Below are positions 40,285-48,640 of a DNA stretch of 64,000 nt, one piece after another (position 1 is the first letter of the stretch; the number at the start of each line of letters is the position of its first letter). Under the pieces are notes generated by a model. It made no database searches and was not told the origin of the DNA. It saw nothing but the letters and a program-made list of their open reading frames with translations. A program made the position numbers and the translations under genes. Source of the DNA: Aquimarina algiphila (GTDB taxonomy: Bacteria; Bacteroidota; Bacteroidia; Flavobacteriales; Flavobacteriaceae); the NCBI RefSeq assembly GCF_007489275.1, contig NZ_VLNR01000003.1, forward strand, positions 154,689 through 218,688, read 5' to 3'.

Positions 40285-40947
40285 ATGAAAAAAATAATAT
40301 TGTGCTTTTTTGTAGTGACAAGTTTAGCATTTATAGCGTGCCAAGAGGAAGAGAGAGAGTTAATTACTCCAGCAGAGGATACTACAATTCCTAAAAATTC
40401 TCAATTGGCAGGTTTAATGAAAAATATAGTAACTCATGATGGATCGTATGATGATGTGGTGGATAATGCCAATTGTTTTAGTATAAATTTGCCATATACT
40501 ATTTTGTTAAACGGCAATGAAGTCATAATTGATCAAATCGATGACTATGATAATTTGTCTAATTCTGATGTAATCGAAATTCAATTTCCAATAACAATAA
40601 CACTGCTTAATCATCAAGAAGAACCTGTTGCAAGTCAGTTAGCTCTTGCTGTTTTTGCAGGGTCTTGTAAATCTGTTGATGACGATATAGAGTGTATAGA
40701 TTTTATATATCCTGTGCAATTTTCTACCTTTGATAGTAATACGAATCAGTTACAAACCGTAGATATAGATCATGATGCAGTGCTATTCAGGTTTATGTCA
40801 GATTTAAATGATAATACTTCAGTAAGTATAAATTATCCAATTGATTTATTACTTCATAATGGTGAAAAAGTAGATGCTCAGCATAATGAGGAGTTATTAA
40901 GTTCTATAATGGATGTAGCTTCAGCATGTGATGAAAATGATAATTAA
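40285..40947 (+). CDS. Hypothetical lipoprotein next to the ECF operon
   Basis: 220-residue predicted lipoprotein. I chose the ATG at 40285; a TTG two codons upstream is possible. The signal peptide ends LAFIAC with Cys at 19. The body contains two similar beta-rich modules, each opening with a Cys: CFSINLPYTILLNGNEVIID and CIDFIYPVQFSTFDSNTNQ. This suggests an internal duplication. It is divergent from the ECF sigma gene and preceded by the shared block. Function unknown; it could be a surface partner or target of the receptor system. Confidence 0.75.
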   Translation: MKKIILCFFVVTSLAFIACQEEERELITPAEDTTIPKNSQLAGLMKNIVTHDGSYDDVVDNANCFSINLPYTILLNGNEVIIDQIDDYDNLSNSDVIEIQFPITITLLNHQEEPVASQLALAVFAGSCKSVDDDIECIDFIYPVQFSTFDSNTNQLQTVDIDHDAVLFRFMSDLNDNTSVSINYPIDLLLHNGEKVDAQHNEELLSSIMDVASACDENDN

Positions 40948-40972
40948 TAAAAATTAAGACATAAGAAATGAT

Positions 40973-41004
40973 AAAAAGTCGTTATTTTGAATAACGACTT
41001 TTTT
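40973..41004 (+). terminator. Terminator after the lipoprotein gene
   Basis: AAAAAGTCGTTATT (40973-40986) pairs perfectly with AATAACGACTTTTT (40990-41003) around a TTG loop, with a T-run. It separates the lipoprotein from the fasciclin gene, so the latter needs its own promoter. Confidence 0.9.
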
Positions 41005-41071
41005 GTTTAACAGATTTTATAAAAAATTAAACAAAAAGTTAAAATAATGCTAAAATCACTTTAGAGGGTTA

Positions 41072-41097
41072 GAGTTTTATTTTGTAAGTTGTTTTAT
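41072..41097 (+). promoter_or_regulatory. Shared promoter-like block, copy B
   Basis: Same block as 40227-40252: GAGTTTTAT, TTGTA and TTGTTTTAT with identical spacing. It ends 25 bases before the fasciclin ATG at 41122. A further GTTAAAAT lies 34 bases upstream of the block here and 33 bases upstream in copy A. Confidence 0.5.
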
Positions 41098-41121
41098 GAT
41101 CGAACAATAAATTGAAAAACC

Positions 41122-42459
41122 ATGAAATTCAAAACCCTTTTTAAAACAGTCTTAATTACTTTTCTCGCAGTAACTGTTTTTTCTTGTAGTGATGATGACG
41201 ATACAACCTTTCCATCCACATCTACAACAATTGCTGACTTTGTAGCAGAAAATGCAGATTATAGTTCTTTATTAGCAGCTTTGCAAAAAGCAGAATTAGT
41301 AGAGACGCTTTCTGGTAACGGACCTTTTACTGTATTTGCACCTAATAATGCAGCTTTTGATGAGTTCTTAACCGCAAACGGATTAACATTAGAAACAGCA
41401 ACTAAAGATCAATTAACTCCGATATTGCTTAACCACGTTTTAAATGTTAAAGTTACTTCTGGCGAAATAGAAACCGGTTACGTTACTAACGTTGCGGACT
41501 TTAGTTCTTATATCTCAAAATCTGGTAGTGAGGTTAAAGTTAATAACCAAGCTACGGTAACAACTGCAGATGTTGATCGATCAAATGGTGTAATCCATGC
41601 AGTAGATAAAGTAATTAGTATTCCAAAAATGATTGATTTTGTAGCGATCGATCCTAATTTGTCTTCTTTGGCAACAGTAGCAACTGATAACAGTGCTACG
41701 GTAATTTCTGCATTAAGTGATGAAGCTAGTAGTTTAACATTGTTAGCGCCAAATAATGCTGCTTTCACTGCATTAGGAGATGTTTCAGGATTGTCTTCTA
41801 CACAACTTGAACAAATTCTATTAAATCATGCAATAAGTGGTAAATTACAGTCAACAGATTTATCTACAGGATATGGTAATACTTTGGCAACTTATGGAAC
41901 TACAGATAAAAACTTAAGTATATATATAAATACTGATGGAGGAGTAGAATTTAATGGTATCTCTACTGTAACTACAGCAAATATTGTAACAAGTAACGGA
42001 GTGATTCATATTGTAGATGCAGTAATAACACTTCCGACTGTTGTAACTTTTGCTACTGCAGATGCTAATTTTTCAACCTTAGTTGCAGCTTTAACTACAT
42101 TAACGCCTTCTACTGAGTTTGATGCTATTTTAAACACAGCATTAGGAACAAGTCCTGCGCCTTTTACAGTATTTGCGCCTAATAACGATGCATTTGCAGC
42201 TATTACGGTACCAACAGACGAAAATGATGTGGCGGCAATTTTAAATCATCATGTTGTTGCAGGAAGTAACGTAACTTCTGATATGTTAGCAAGTACTCCT
42301 ATGGCAATGACTTTAAATGGAACTATTACTTTAACGGCTATGCCTCCAACAGTTAAAGGAGCTACTAATATGGATCCAAGTAATATAGTCGCTGCAGATG
42401 TACAAGCATCAAATGGCGTAATTCATGTTATTGATCAGGTATTGTTACCTGTAATGTAA
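41122..42459 (+). CDS. Lipoprotein with three fasciclin (FAS1) domains
   Basis: 445-residue predicted lipoprotein (lipobox VFSC, Cys at 22, then DDDDTT). Three FAS1 domains follow at about 35-165, 168-297 and 300-445. Each shows the family H1 and H2 motifs, for example NGPFTVFAPNNAAFDEF and NGVIHAVDKV. FAS1 proteins usually mediate adhesion or cell-surface interactions. The gene is preceded by the shared promoter-like block and followed after 122 bases by a second, larger FAS1 gene. Substrate or partner unknown. Confidence 0.9.
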   Translation: MKFKTLFKTVLITFLAVTVFSCSDDDDTTFPSTSTTIADFVAENADYSSLLAALQKAELVETLSGNGPFTVFAPNNAAFDEFLTANGLTLETATKDQLTPILLNHVLNVKVTSGEIETGYVTNVADFSSYISKSGSEVKVNNQATVTTADVDRSNGVIHAVDKVISIPKMIDFVAIDPNLSSLATVATDNSATVISALSDEASSLTLLAPNNAAFTALGDVSGLSSTQLEQILLNHAISGKLQSTDLSTGYGNTLATYGTTDKNLSIYINTDGGVEFNGISTVTTANIVTSNGVIHIVDAVITLPTVVTFATADANFSTLVAALTTLTPSTEFDAILNTALGTSPAPFTVFAPNNDAFAAITVPTDENDVAAILNHHVVAGSNVTSDMLASTPMAMTLNGTITLTAMPPTVKGATNMDPSNIVAADVQASNGVIHVIDQVLLPVM

Positions 42460-42486
42460 AATACCACCCATTCCTTATAAAAATTT

Positions 42487-42540
42487 CTAGGCTGTTTCCT
42501 GTTTTCAAGTTACATTTTTAGGTAACAGCCTAGATGTTTT
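42487..42540 (+). terminator. Imperfect hairpin between the two fasciclin genes
   Basis: CTAGGCTGTT (42487-42496) pairs with AACAGCCTAG (42524-42533); after a T-T mismatch, CCT pairs with AGG. The 19-base loop and the weak tail ATGTTTT suggest at most partial termination. Confidence 0.5.
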
Positions 42541-42581
42541 ACACACATAATCTTTATTCACTAATTTTAAAACTTACTAAA

Positions 42582-44777
42582 ATGAAAACGCTAATCAAAA
42601 GGTTAACGGTACCCTTCTTGTGCCTTATTTTAATGAATTTTCTTATCACTTCATGTGAAAGTGATGATAGTGCAACTACCACGTCAGAACAAGGTGTTGA
42701 ATTTGAAGAATCCAAAATAATTAGCTTCGATGCTATCGAAGAGATGACAAAAAATATAATGGAGGGCGAGCTATCCGTCGAAGAAGATAAGACATCTAAT
42801 GACGATAGTAAATTCTTTGGTTTTGACATCAGTAGAGAAAAAAGAGTATATGATTTCTCAGGAACTGTTAATAGTGGAGCTGCAGTTGGAACAGAGTTAG
42901 TAGGAGAGTTAAAACTTAATTTTACGTTATATCATTCTAGTTTTACTATTGTAAGAGGTAATTTAGAGTTGCCAGATGGCACAAAAGCGAGAACTCGTGG
43001 TGCTATTATTAGTGATGGAATAGTGTATCTTATTATAAACCCTCCAGGACAAGATCTGATTTTTGGTATCGGAAGGGTAGGAGAAGAAGGAGATTTAGAA
43101 GGAAGTTTTAGGTTATTTACCTCTTCTGGTGTTGGAAGAGGAAGTTGGGAAGCTAAATTAACAAATACAGTTTTTCCTGACAAGACTATAGTAGAACTTA
43201 TTATAGAAGATGGTCGATTTACATCATTAGTTGGAGCTTTACAAGCAACAGATTTGGTAGAGCCACTTACAGGTGATGGGCCTTTTACAGTATTTGCACC
43301 AACAGATGATGCATTCGAAGCATTGGATCAAATACCTGCAGCAGATCAGCTAAAAGAAATTTTGTTATACCATGTAGCTAGCGGTAGATTAAATACGCCA
43401 AAACTACTTGAGCAAGAAATGATTGAAACCCTACAGGGAGAAAATATAAAAGTAAGCCTTAATGATGATAATGAAATTGTTATTAATGATACGGTAAAAT
43501 TACTTTCTGCTAATATCGGAGGAACCAATGGTGTTGTACAAGTAATTGATGCCGTTTTACTACCGCCATCCACTCAGCCATTACAGAGTATAGTAGAGAT
43601 CGCTGTTGCAACTCCAGAATTGTCTACATTGGTAGGAGCATTACAGTCTGCTGATCTTGTTGATGCTTTAAGTGGAGATGGTCCTTTTACAGTTTTTGCT
43701 CCGACAAATACTGCTTTTGATGCTCTGGATGCAATTCCTGGTGGAGATGCATTAAAAGAGGTGTTATTATATCATGTTGCTGCTGGTAAATTTGCAGCCG
43801 CAGATTTACTTGAAAAGCAAACGGTTACCACGTTACAAGGAGATGAGGTTACTATTGAAGCAGACGTTGATGGCAATGTGTTCCTTAACGGAACTATTAA
43901 AGTTGCTTTAGCCGATATTGAGGCTTCTAATGGTATTGTGCATGTAATAGAGGGAGTTTTACTTCCGCCTACAAATTTACCATCAATAGTAGAATTGGCC
44001 ATTGCAACTCCAGAGTTGTCTACATTGGTAGGAGCATTGCAGTCTGCAGATTTAGTTGATGCTTTAAGCGGAGATGGTCCTTTCACGGTTTTTGCTCCGA
44101 CAAATGCTGCTTTTGATGCTCTGGATGCAATTCCTGGTGGAGACGCATTAAAAGAGGTGTTATTATATCATGTTGCTGCTGGTAAATTTACAGCTGCAGA
44201 TTTACTTGAAAAGCAAACAGTTACTACGCTACAAGGAGATGAAGTTACTATTGAGGCAGATGGTGATGGCAATGTATTCCTTAACGGAACTATTAAAGTT
44301 GCTTTAGCCGATATTGAGGCTTCTAATGGTATTGTGCATGTAATAGAAGGAGTTTTACTTCCTCCTACAAACTTACCATCAATAGTGGAATTAGCCATCG
44401 CAACTCCAGAGTTGTCTACATTGGTAGGAGCATTGCAGTCTGCAGATTTAGTTGATGCTTTAAGCGGAGATGGTCCTTTTACAGTTTTTGCTCCGACCAA
44501 TACCGCTTTTGATGCTCTGGATACAATTCCAGGTGGAGACGTATTAAAAGAAGTATTACTGTATCATGTAGTTTCTGGAAAATTTACTGCGCAAGATTTA
44601 TTGCAAGAACATACTGTTACTACTTTGCAGGGTGAAAAAGTAACTATTCAAAGAAATTATAGAGGTCAAGTGATCCTAAATCATCGAATAAAAGTAGATA
44701 TTGCTGATATTGAAGCTTCTAATGGTATTGTACATGTGATTAAAGGAGTGTTAATTCCACCTTCTTTTACCCATTAA
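42582..44777 (+). CDS. Lipoprotein with four fasciclin (FAS1) domains, three nearly identical
   Basis: 731-residue predicted lipoprotein. The ATG at 42582 opens a clean signal peptide (MKTLIKRLTVPFLCLILMNF, lipidated Cys at 25); an in-frame ATG at 42534 would add 16 unlikely residues. Residues about 55-200 form a unique beta-rich domain (RVYDFSGTVNSG, IVRGNLELPDGTKARTRG, ISDGIVYLIINPPG) that I do not recognise. Four FAS1 domains follow: a divergent one (about 203-334) and three close copies (335-466, 467-598, 599-730). All keep GDGPFTVFAPT and SNGIVHVI-type motifs. Probably a surface adhesion protein; the repeats could serve as length-variable spacers. Confidence 0.9.
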   Translation: MKTLIKRLTVPFLCLILMNFLITSCESDDSATTTSEQGVEFEESKIISFDAIEEMTKNIMEGELSVEEDKTSNDDSKFFGFDISREKRVYDFSGTVNSGAAVGTELVGELKLNFTLYHSSFTIVRGNLELPDGTKARTRGAIISDGIVYLIINPPGQDLIFGIGRVGEEGDLEGSFRLFTSSGVGRGSWEAKLTNTVFPDKTIVELIIEDGRFTSLVGALQATDLVEPLTGDGPFTVFAPTDDAFEALDQIPAADQLKEILLYHVASGRLNTPKLLEQEMIETLQGENIKVSLNDDNEIVINDTVKLLSANIGGTNGVVQVIDAVLLPPSTQPLQSIVEIAVATPELSTLVGALQSADLVDALSGDGPFTVFAPTNTAFDALDAIPGGDALKEVLLYHVAAGKFAAADLLEKQTVTTLQGDEVTIEADVDGNVFLNGTIKVALADIEASNGIVHVIEGVLLPPTNLPSIVELAIATPELSTLVGALQSADLVDALSGDGPFTVFAPTNAAFDALDAIPGGDALKEVLLYHVAAGKFTAADLLEKQTVTTLQGDEVTIEADGDGNVFLNGTIKVALADIEASNGIVHVIEGVLLPPTNLPSIVELAIATPELSTLVGALQSADLVDALSGDGPFTVFAPTNTAFDALDTIPGGDVLKEVLLYHVVSGKFTAQDLLQEHTVTTLQGEKVTIQRNYRGQVILNHRIKVDIADIEASNGIVHVIKGVLIPPSFTH
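43584..43979 (+). repeat. 396-bp in-frame tandem repeat, unit 1
   Basis: Each unit is 396 bp (132 codons, one FAS1 domain). The marker TGTCTACATTGGTAGGAGCA recurs at 43621, 44017 and 44413, exactly 396 bases apart. Confidence 0.9.
43980..44375 (+). repeat. 396-bp in-frame tandem repeat, unit 2
   Basis: Very close to unit 1 in protein and DNA; most differences are synonymous. At the protein level few residues differ, such as Ala/Thr after KF. Confidence 0.9.
44376..44771 (+). repeat. 396-bp in-frame tandem repeat, unit 3
   Basis: The first half is nearly identical to unit 2. The second half has diverged (from the VVSGKFTAQDLLQEH region on), with GEKVTIQRNYRG replacing GDEVTIEADGDG. The uneven divergence suggests gene conversion or stepwise duplication. 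Confidence 0.85.
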
Positions 44778-44796
44778 AAAGAGTGAAAAGTTGTAT

Positions 44797-44841
44797 AAGC
44801 AATCATGATTCATATTTTTATGAGTTTTGATTGCTTTTTTT
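44797..44841 (+). terminator. Terminator after the second fasciclin gene
   Basis: AAGCAATCA (44797-44805) pairs with TGATTGCTT (44828-44836), followed by T to 44841. An inner TCAT/ATGA pairing can shorten the loop. Confidence 0.75.
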
Positions 44842-44963
44842 ATTGTTGAATTTTTACTGAAAATAAACTAAAAAGTTCATCTGTTTTTTAAATAAGTTTA
44901 GCGTTTAATTAGGAATCTATAATTCTGTAATTGTGGGCTTTCTTTATACATTTCAAATCCTTA

Positions 44964-44971
44964 AATTTGCA
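44964..44971 (+). promoter_or_regulatory. -7 box of ffh
   Basis: TAAATTTG fits TAnnTTTG. The -33 position at the exact spacing reads TTTC (44941-44944), one mismatch from TTTG. Confidence 0.45.
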
Positions 44972-45016
44972 CCGATCTATCGATAAAGATAGTGTTTTCA
45001 TAATACCAGAAAATAT

Positions 45017-46345
45017 ATGTTTGATAATTTAAGTGATAAGTTAGATAAAGCCTTACACATTCTAAAAGGGCATGGACAGATAACAGAAGTAAATGTTGCT
45101 GAAACTCTTAAAGAAGTACGTCGGGCCTTGGTAGATGCTGATGTAAATTATAAAATAGCAAAAGAATTTACTGCTACTGTAAAGGAGAAAGCTTTAGGTC
45201 AAAATGTACTTAAAAGCCTTAAACCAGGACAGTTGATGGTAAAACTTGTCAAAGATGAATTGACAGAATTGATGGGAGGAGATGTAGAAGATATTGATTT
45301 ATCTGGGAAACCATCAATAATTCTAATGTCAGGATTACAAGGTTCTGGTAAAACTACTTTTTCTGGAAAACTTGCTAATTTTCTAGCCACTAAGAAGACA
45401 AAAAAACCGCTTCTTGTTGCTTGTGATGTATATAGACCGGCTGCAATAGATCAGTTACATGTAGTTGGAGACCAAATTGGTGTAGAGGTTTTTAGTGATC
45501 GTGGTAATAATGATCCTGTTGCTATTGCAAAAGCAGGTATAGCACACGCAAAAGAAAACGGATGTAACGTTGTGATTATAGATACTGCGGGGCGTTTGGC
45601 TGTGGATGAAGTTATGATGACAGAGATAGCTAATATTCATGAGGCAATTACACCTAATGAAACACTATTTGTGGTTGATTCTATGACAGGTCAAGATGCA
45701 GTAAATACAGCAAAAGCCTTTAACGATGTTTTAAATTTTGATGGAGTAATCCTTACTAAACTCGATGGTGATACAAGAGGAGGGGCAGCAATATCTATTA
45801 AATCTGTTGTAAATAAACCAATTAAGTTTATTGGTACAGGAGAAAAAATGGAAGCTATTGATGTTTTCTATCCTTCTCGTATGGCAGATAGGATTCTTGG
45901 GATGGGAGATGTAGTATCTCTTGTAGAGAGAGCTCAGGAGCAATTTGATGAAGAAGAAGCTAGGAAATTACAAAAGAAAATTGCTAAAAATCAATTTGGA
46001 TTTGATGATTTCCTAAAGCAAATTCAACAGATTAAGAAGATGGGTAATATGAAAGACCTAATCGGAATGATCCCTGGGGCAGGAAAAATGATGAAAAACA
46101 TGGATATTGATGACGATGCTTTTAGACATATTGAAGCTATTATTCATTCTATGACTCCGGAAGAACGATCAAAACCACAAATCATTAATTCTAGTAGAAA
46201 AAAACGTATCGGTAAAGGTTCTGGCACATCGATACAACAGGTAAATCAATTACTTAAACAATTTGATCAGATGAGTAAGATGATGAAAATGATGCAAGGA
46301 GGCGGTGGAAAACGGATGATGCAAATGATGGGCAAAATGCGATAA
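45017..46345 (+). CDS. ffh: Signal recognition particle protein Ffh
   Basis: 442-residue SRP GTPase that delivers nascent membrane proteins to FtsY and SecY. The NG domain has SGLQGSGKTTFSGKLA (G1), DTAGRLAVDEVMM (G3) and TKLDGDTRGGAA (G4). The M domain ends in a Met/Gly-rich tail (MMKMMQGGGGKRMMQMMGKMR region), the signal-peptide groove. folD follows after 43 bases. Confidence 0.98.
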   Translation: MFDNLSDKLDKALHILKGHGQITEVNVAETLKEVRRALVDADVNYKIAKEFTATVKEKALGQNVLKSLKPGQLMVKLVKDELTELMGGDVEDIDLSGKPSIILMSGLQGSGKTTFSGKLANFLATKKTKKPLLVACDVYRPAAIDQLHVVGDQIGVEVFSDRGNNDPVAIAKAGIAHAKENGCNVVIIDTAGRLAVDEVMMTEIANIHEAITPNETLFVVDSMTGQDAVNTAKAFNDVLNFDGVILTKLDGDTRGGAAISIKSVVNKPIKFIGTGEKMEAIDVFYPSRMADRILGMGDVVSLVERAQEQFDEEEARKLQKKIAKNQFGFDDFLKQIQQIKKMGNMKDLIGMIPGAGKMMKNMDIDDDAFRHIEAIIHSMTPEERSKPQIINSSRKKRIGKGSGTSIQQVNQLLKQFDQMSKMMKMMQGGGGKRMMQMMGKMR

Positions 46346-46388
46346 GTATAAAACTAAAGATAATATTATTATAAGGTAATTAGGGGGA

Positions 46389-47276
46389 ATGGAAATATTA
46401 GATGGAAAAAAAGTAAGCAACGATATTAAGGACGAAATAGCTGTTGAAGTTCAAAAAATGAAAGAACGCGGCGAAAAAGTCCCACATCTTGCAGCAGTAT
46501 TGGTAGGAAATGATGGAGCGAGTTTAACCTATGTTGGTAGTAAAGTAAGAGCTTGTGAGAGAATAGGCTTTGAATCTACTTTGGTTAAAATGCCAAGTAC
46601 TACAAGTGAGATAGAATTATTAGCTAAGATCAAAGAGCTTAACGAAAATGATGATATCGATGGTTTTATCGTTCAATTACCACTACCACCACAAATTGAT
46701 ACGCAAAAAGTTTTATTAGCGGTAGATCCTGATAAGGATGTAGATGGTTTTCACCCAATGAACTTTGGGAAAATGGCATTAGATATGTCTACTTTTATTC
46801 CTGCAACGCCATTTGGTATTTTAGAATTGTTAGAACGCTATAATGTAGATACTAAAGGGAAACATACAGTAGTTATTGGAAGAAGTCACATAGTAGGTAG
46901 ACCCATGAGTATTTTAATGGGTAGAAAAGGATGGCCTGGGAACTCTACAGTGACATTAACACATAGTCATACTAAAAATATAACACAAATTATTTCTCAG
47001 GCAGATATTGTAATTTCTGCATTAGGAGTGCCTAATTTCCTAAAAGCAGAGATGGTAAAAGATGATGCTGTGGTTATTGATGTAGGAATTACAAGGGTAA
47101 CTGATGAGTCTGCTACAAAAGGATATAAGATTGTTGGTGATGTGGATTTTGAAAATGTAAGCAAAAAAGCATCTTTTATTACACCGGTTCCTGGAGGGGT
47201 AGGACCAATGACAATTGCAATGTTACTTAAGAATACATTATTGGCAAGAGAAAGGCATCGTAGTAATAAAAAATAA
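46389..47276 (+). CDS. folD: Bifunctional methylenetetrahydrofolate dehydrogenase/cyclohydrolase
   Basis: 295-residue folate one-carbon enzyme. The catalytic Lys region is YVGSKVRACERIGFE, followed by GFIVQLPLPPQID, DVDGFHPMN, PATPFGILELL, the NADP motif VVIGRSHIVGRPMSILM and PVPGGVGPMTIAMLL. It probably shares the ffh transcript; a very strong terminator follows. Confidence 0.98.
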   Translation: MEILDGKKVSNDIKDEIAVEVQKMKERGEKVPHLAAVLVGNDGASLTYVGSKVRACERIGFESTLVKMPSTTSEIELLAKIKELNENDDIDGFIVQLPLPPQIDTQKVLLAVDPDKDVDGFHPMNFGKMALDMSTFIPATPFGILELLERYNVDTKGKHTVVIGRSHIVGRPMSILMGRKGWPGNSTVTLTHSHTKNITQIISQADIVISALGVPNFLKAEMVKDDAVVIDVGITRVTDESATKGYKIVGDVDFENVSKKASFITPVPGGVGPMTIAMLLKNTLLARERHRSNKK

Positions 47277-47309
47277 ATTTTATTACGCGAAAATATAAAT
47301 TAAAGTATT

Positions 47310-47348
47310 AAAAAAGCCTGCTAAACATTATGTTTAGCAGGCTTTTTT
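47310..47348 (+). terminator. Strong terminator after folD
   Basis: An 18-bp perfect stem: AAAAAAGCCTGCTAAACA (47310-47327) and TGTTTAGCAGGCTTTTTT (47331-47348), with a TTA loop. Confidence 0.93.
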
Positions 47349-47397
47349 AATTGTATAAGATTAATTCTGCTAGAATAATCTTTATAATACATAAAAT

Positions 47398-47421
47398 CCA
47401 GAACTCTTTTTTGAGTTCTGG
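47398..47421 (-). terminator. Hairpin after the SH3 gene
   Basis: CCAGAACTC (47398-47406) and GAGTTCTGG (47413-47421) form a perfect 9-bp stem with a six-base loop, 70 bases past the minus-strand stop. The minus-strand tail ATTTTATG is only weakly T-rich. Confidence 0.5.
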
Positions 47422-47491
47422 GTCTTATGTTACATTTATATTTTGGTGATTATATATGTAGTATTTTAATATTGTTGATAATTAATGCTTT

Positions 47492-48640
47492 TTAGTTTGC
47501 ATTAAATTTTTCAGCAGAAATGTTATCATCACTTCCAGTAGAATATCCACCTCCACTAGGCAATAAATCAAGTGCTAAGTTGTAAGAAGGAACATTAATA
47601 CCTTTTGAAGTCTTAACAGTATTAAAATCTAAAATCTGTTTTCCTTCTTCATAAAGTGCATTCTTAGTGAATGTACCGAATTTTTTACCATCAACAACAG
47701 TTTCTCTCCAGTCTCTACCGTAAGCTATTTTTAAATAGTATTCACCAACTGGTACGTTTCTAATAAATTGTGTAGTGTTTGAATTGATATAGGTAACACG
47801 AACTAACTCATCGTCAGCTTTGGTTTTACCCATTTTGTACATTTTAACAACTACTTCTGTATTTTTTCCTACTTTAATTTTTAGGTAGTTATCAAGTTTG
47901 TAGTCAAACTTACCTTTAAAATTAAATGATTTTGGAGTTGCACCAGACTTATAGGTCTTTTTCTCCCAACTAGAATACTTGTCTTCTCTAGATACTTCTA
48001 TAGAAGCAGCTCTAGGAGTACTCGTTGTTGTAGAAGAACCGTAAGAAGGAGATGCAGACTCAATAGGAGCAGAAGTAACAGCACTACCTTTAGCAGCTCT
48101 TCTGTTTGCTTCTTCTAGTGCTCTTCTAGTTTCTTCTGTATCAGCCAGTGCTCTTTTTGCAGTAGCATCTTGTGCTCTTTTTGCAGCTTCTGCTTCAGCA
48201 ATAGCTTGTGCTGCATTAGCTTCAGCTTCTCTTTTTAAGCGTTCCGCATCAGCAATAGCTTTTCTTGCAGCTTCTTCAGCAGCTCTTTTTGCGGCTTCAG
48301 CTCTTGCGATAGCCTGAGCAGCAGCTTGTTTTGCAGCTTCTCTTTTTGCAGCAGCTTCTTTTGCTGCTCTTTCTGCGTCAGCAATACTGCTGTCTTTTGT
48401 TAAATTTTTGGTTAGTACAAAACCATTCATACTCTTGTACTGTATAGCACTCCAGTCTCCATAGTTAGAACTCATAATATATACTTGAGTTCCTTGAGGA
48501 ACTTCAGCAATAGTATTAAAGTTTAAACCTGGACCACTATGTACTGATAATTTACTAACAGACATTAAGTATTGTCCATCTTGAGCATGAGACGAAAAGG
48601 TAATCACCAAAAGCAGAATAAATGTAAAAATAGATTTCAT
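47492..48640 (-). CDS. Exported SH3-domain protein with an alanine-rich coiled coil
   Basis: 382-residue envelope protein of unknown role. The ATG at 48640 opens a signal peptide ending SSHAQ; an upstream in-frame ATG at 48682 would add 14 residues. An SH3b-like domain (about 22-82, LSVHSGPGLNFNTIAEVPQGT, YGDWSAIQYKSMNGFVLTKNL) would bind peptidoglycan or protein. A long Ala/Lys/Glu/Arg-rich helix (about 88-190, repeats such as AEAAKRAAEEAARKA) probably forms a coiled coil. The C-terminal 140 residues (about 240-380) form a beta-rich domain I do not recognise (FNFKGKFDYKLDNYLKIKVG). It could span the periplasm. Confidence 0.8.
   Translation of the reverse strand: MKSIFTFILLLVITFSSHAQDGQYLMSVSKLSVHSGPGLNFNTIAEVPQGTQVYIMSSNYGDWSAIQYKSMNGFVLTKNLTKDSSIADAERAAKEAAAKREAAKQAAAQAIARAEAAKRAAEEAARKAIADAERLKREAEANAAQAIAEAEAAKRAQDATAKRALADTEETRRALEEANRRAAKGSAVTSAPIESASPSYGSSTTTSTPRAASIEVSREDKYSSWEKKTYKSGATPKSFNFKGKFDYKLDNYLKIKVGKNTEVVVKMYKMGKTKADDELVRVTYINSNTTQFIRNVPVGEYYLKIAYGRDWRETVVDGKKFGTFTKNALYEEGKQILDFNTVKTSKGINVPSYNLALDLLPSGGGYSTGSDDNISAEKFNAN

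Noticed and set aside
43346..44500. Several open frames on the minus strand opposite the fasciclin repeats
   Set aside because: They are near copies of each other because the repeats are, have no family resemblance or start context, and are explained by the codon pattern of the real gene.
43584..44771. Regular direct repeats as a possible CRISPR-like array
   Set aside because: Units are 396 bp, in frame and coding without unique spacers; they are protein domain repeats.
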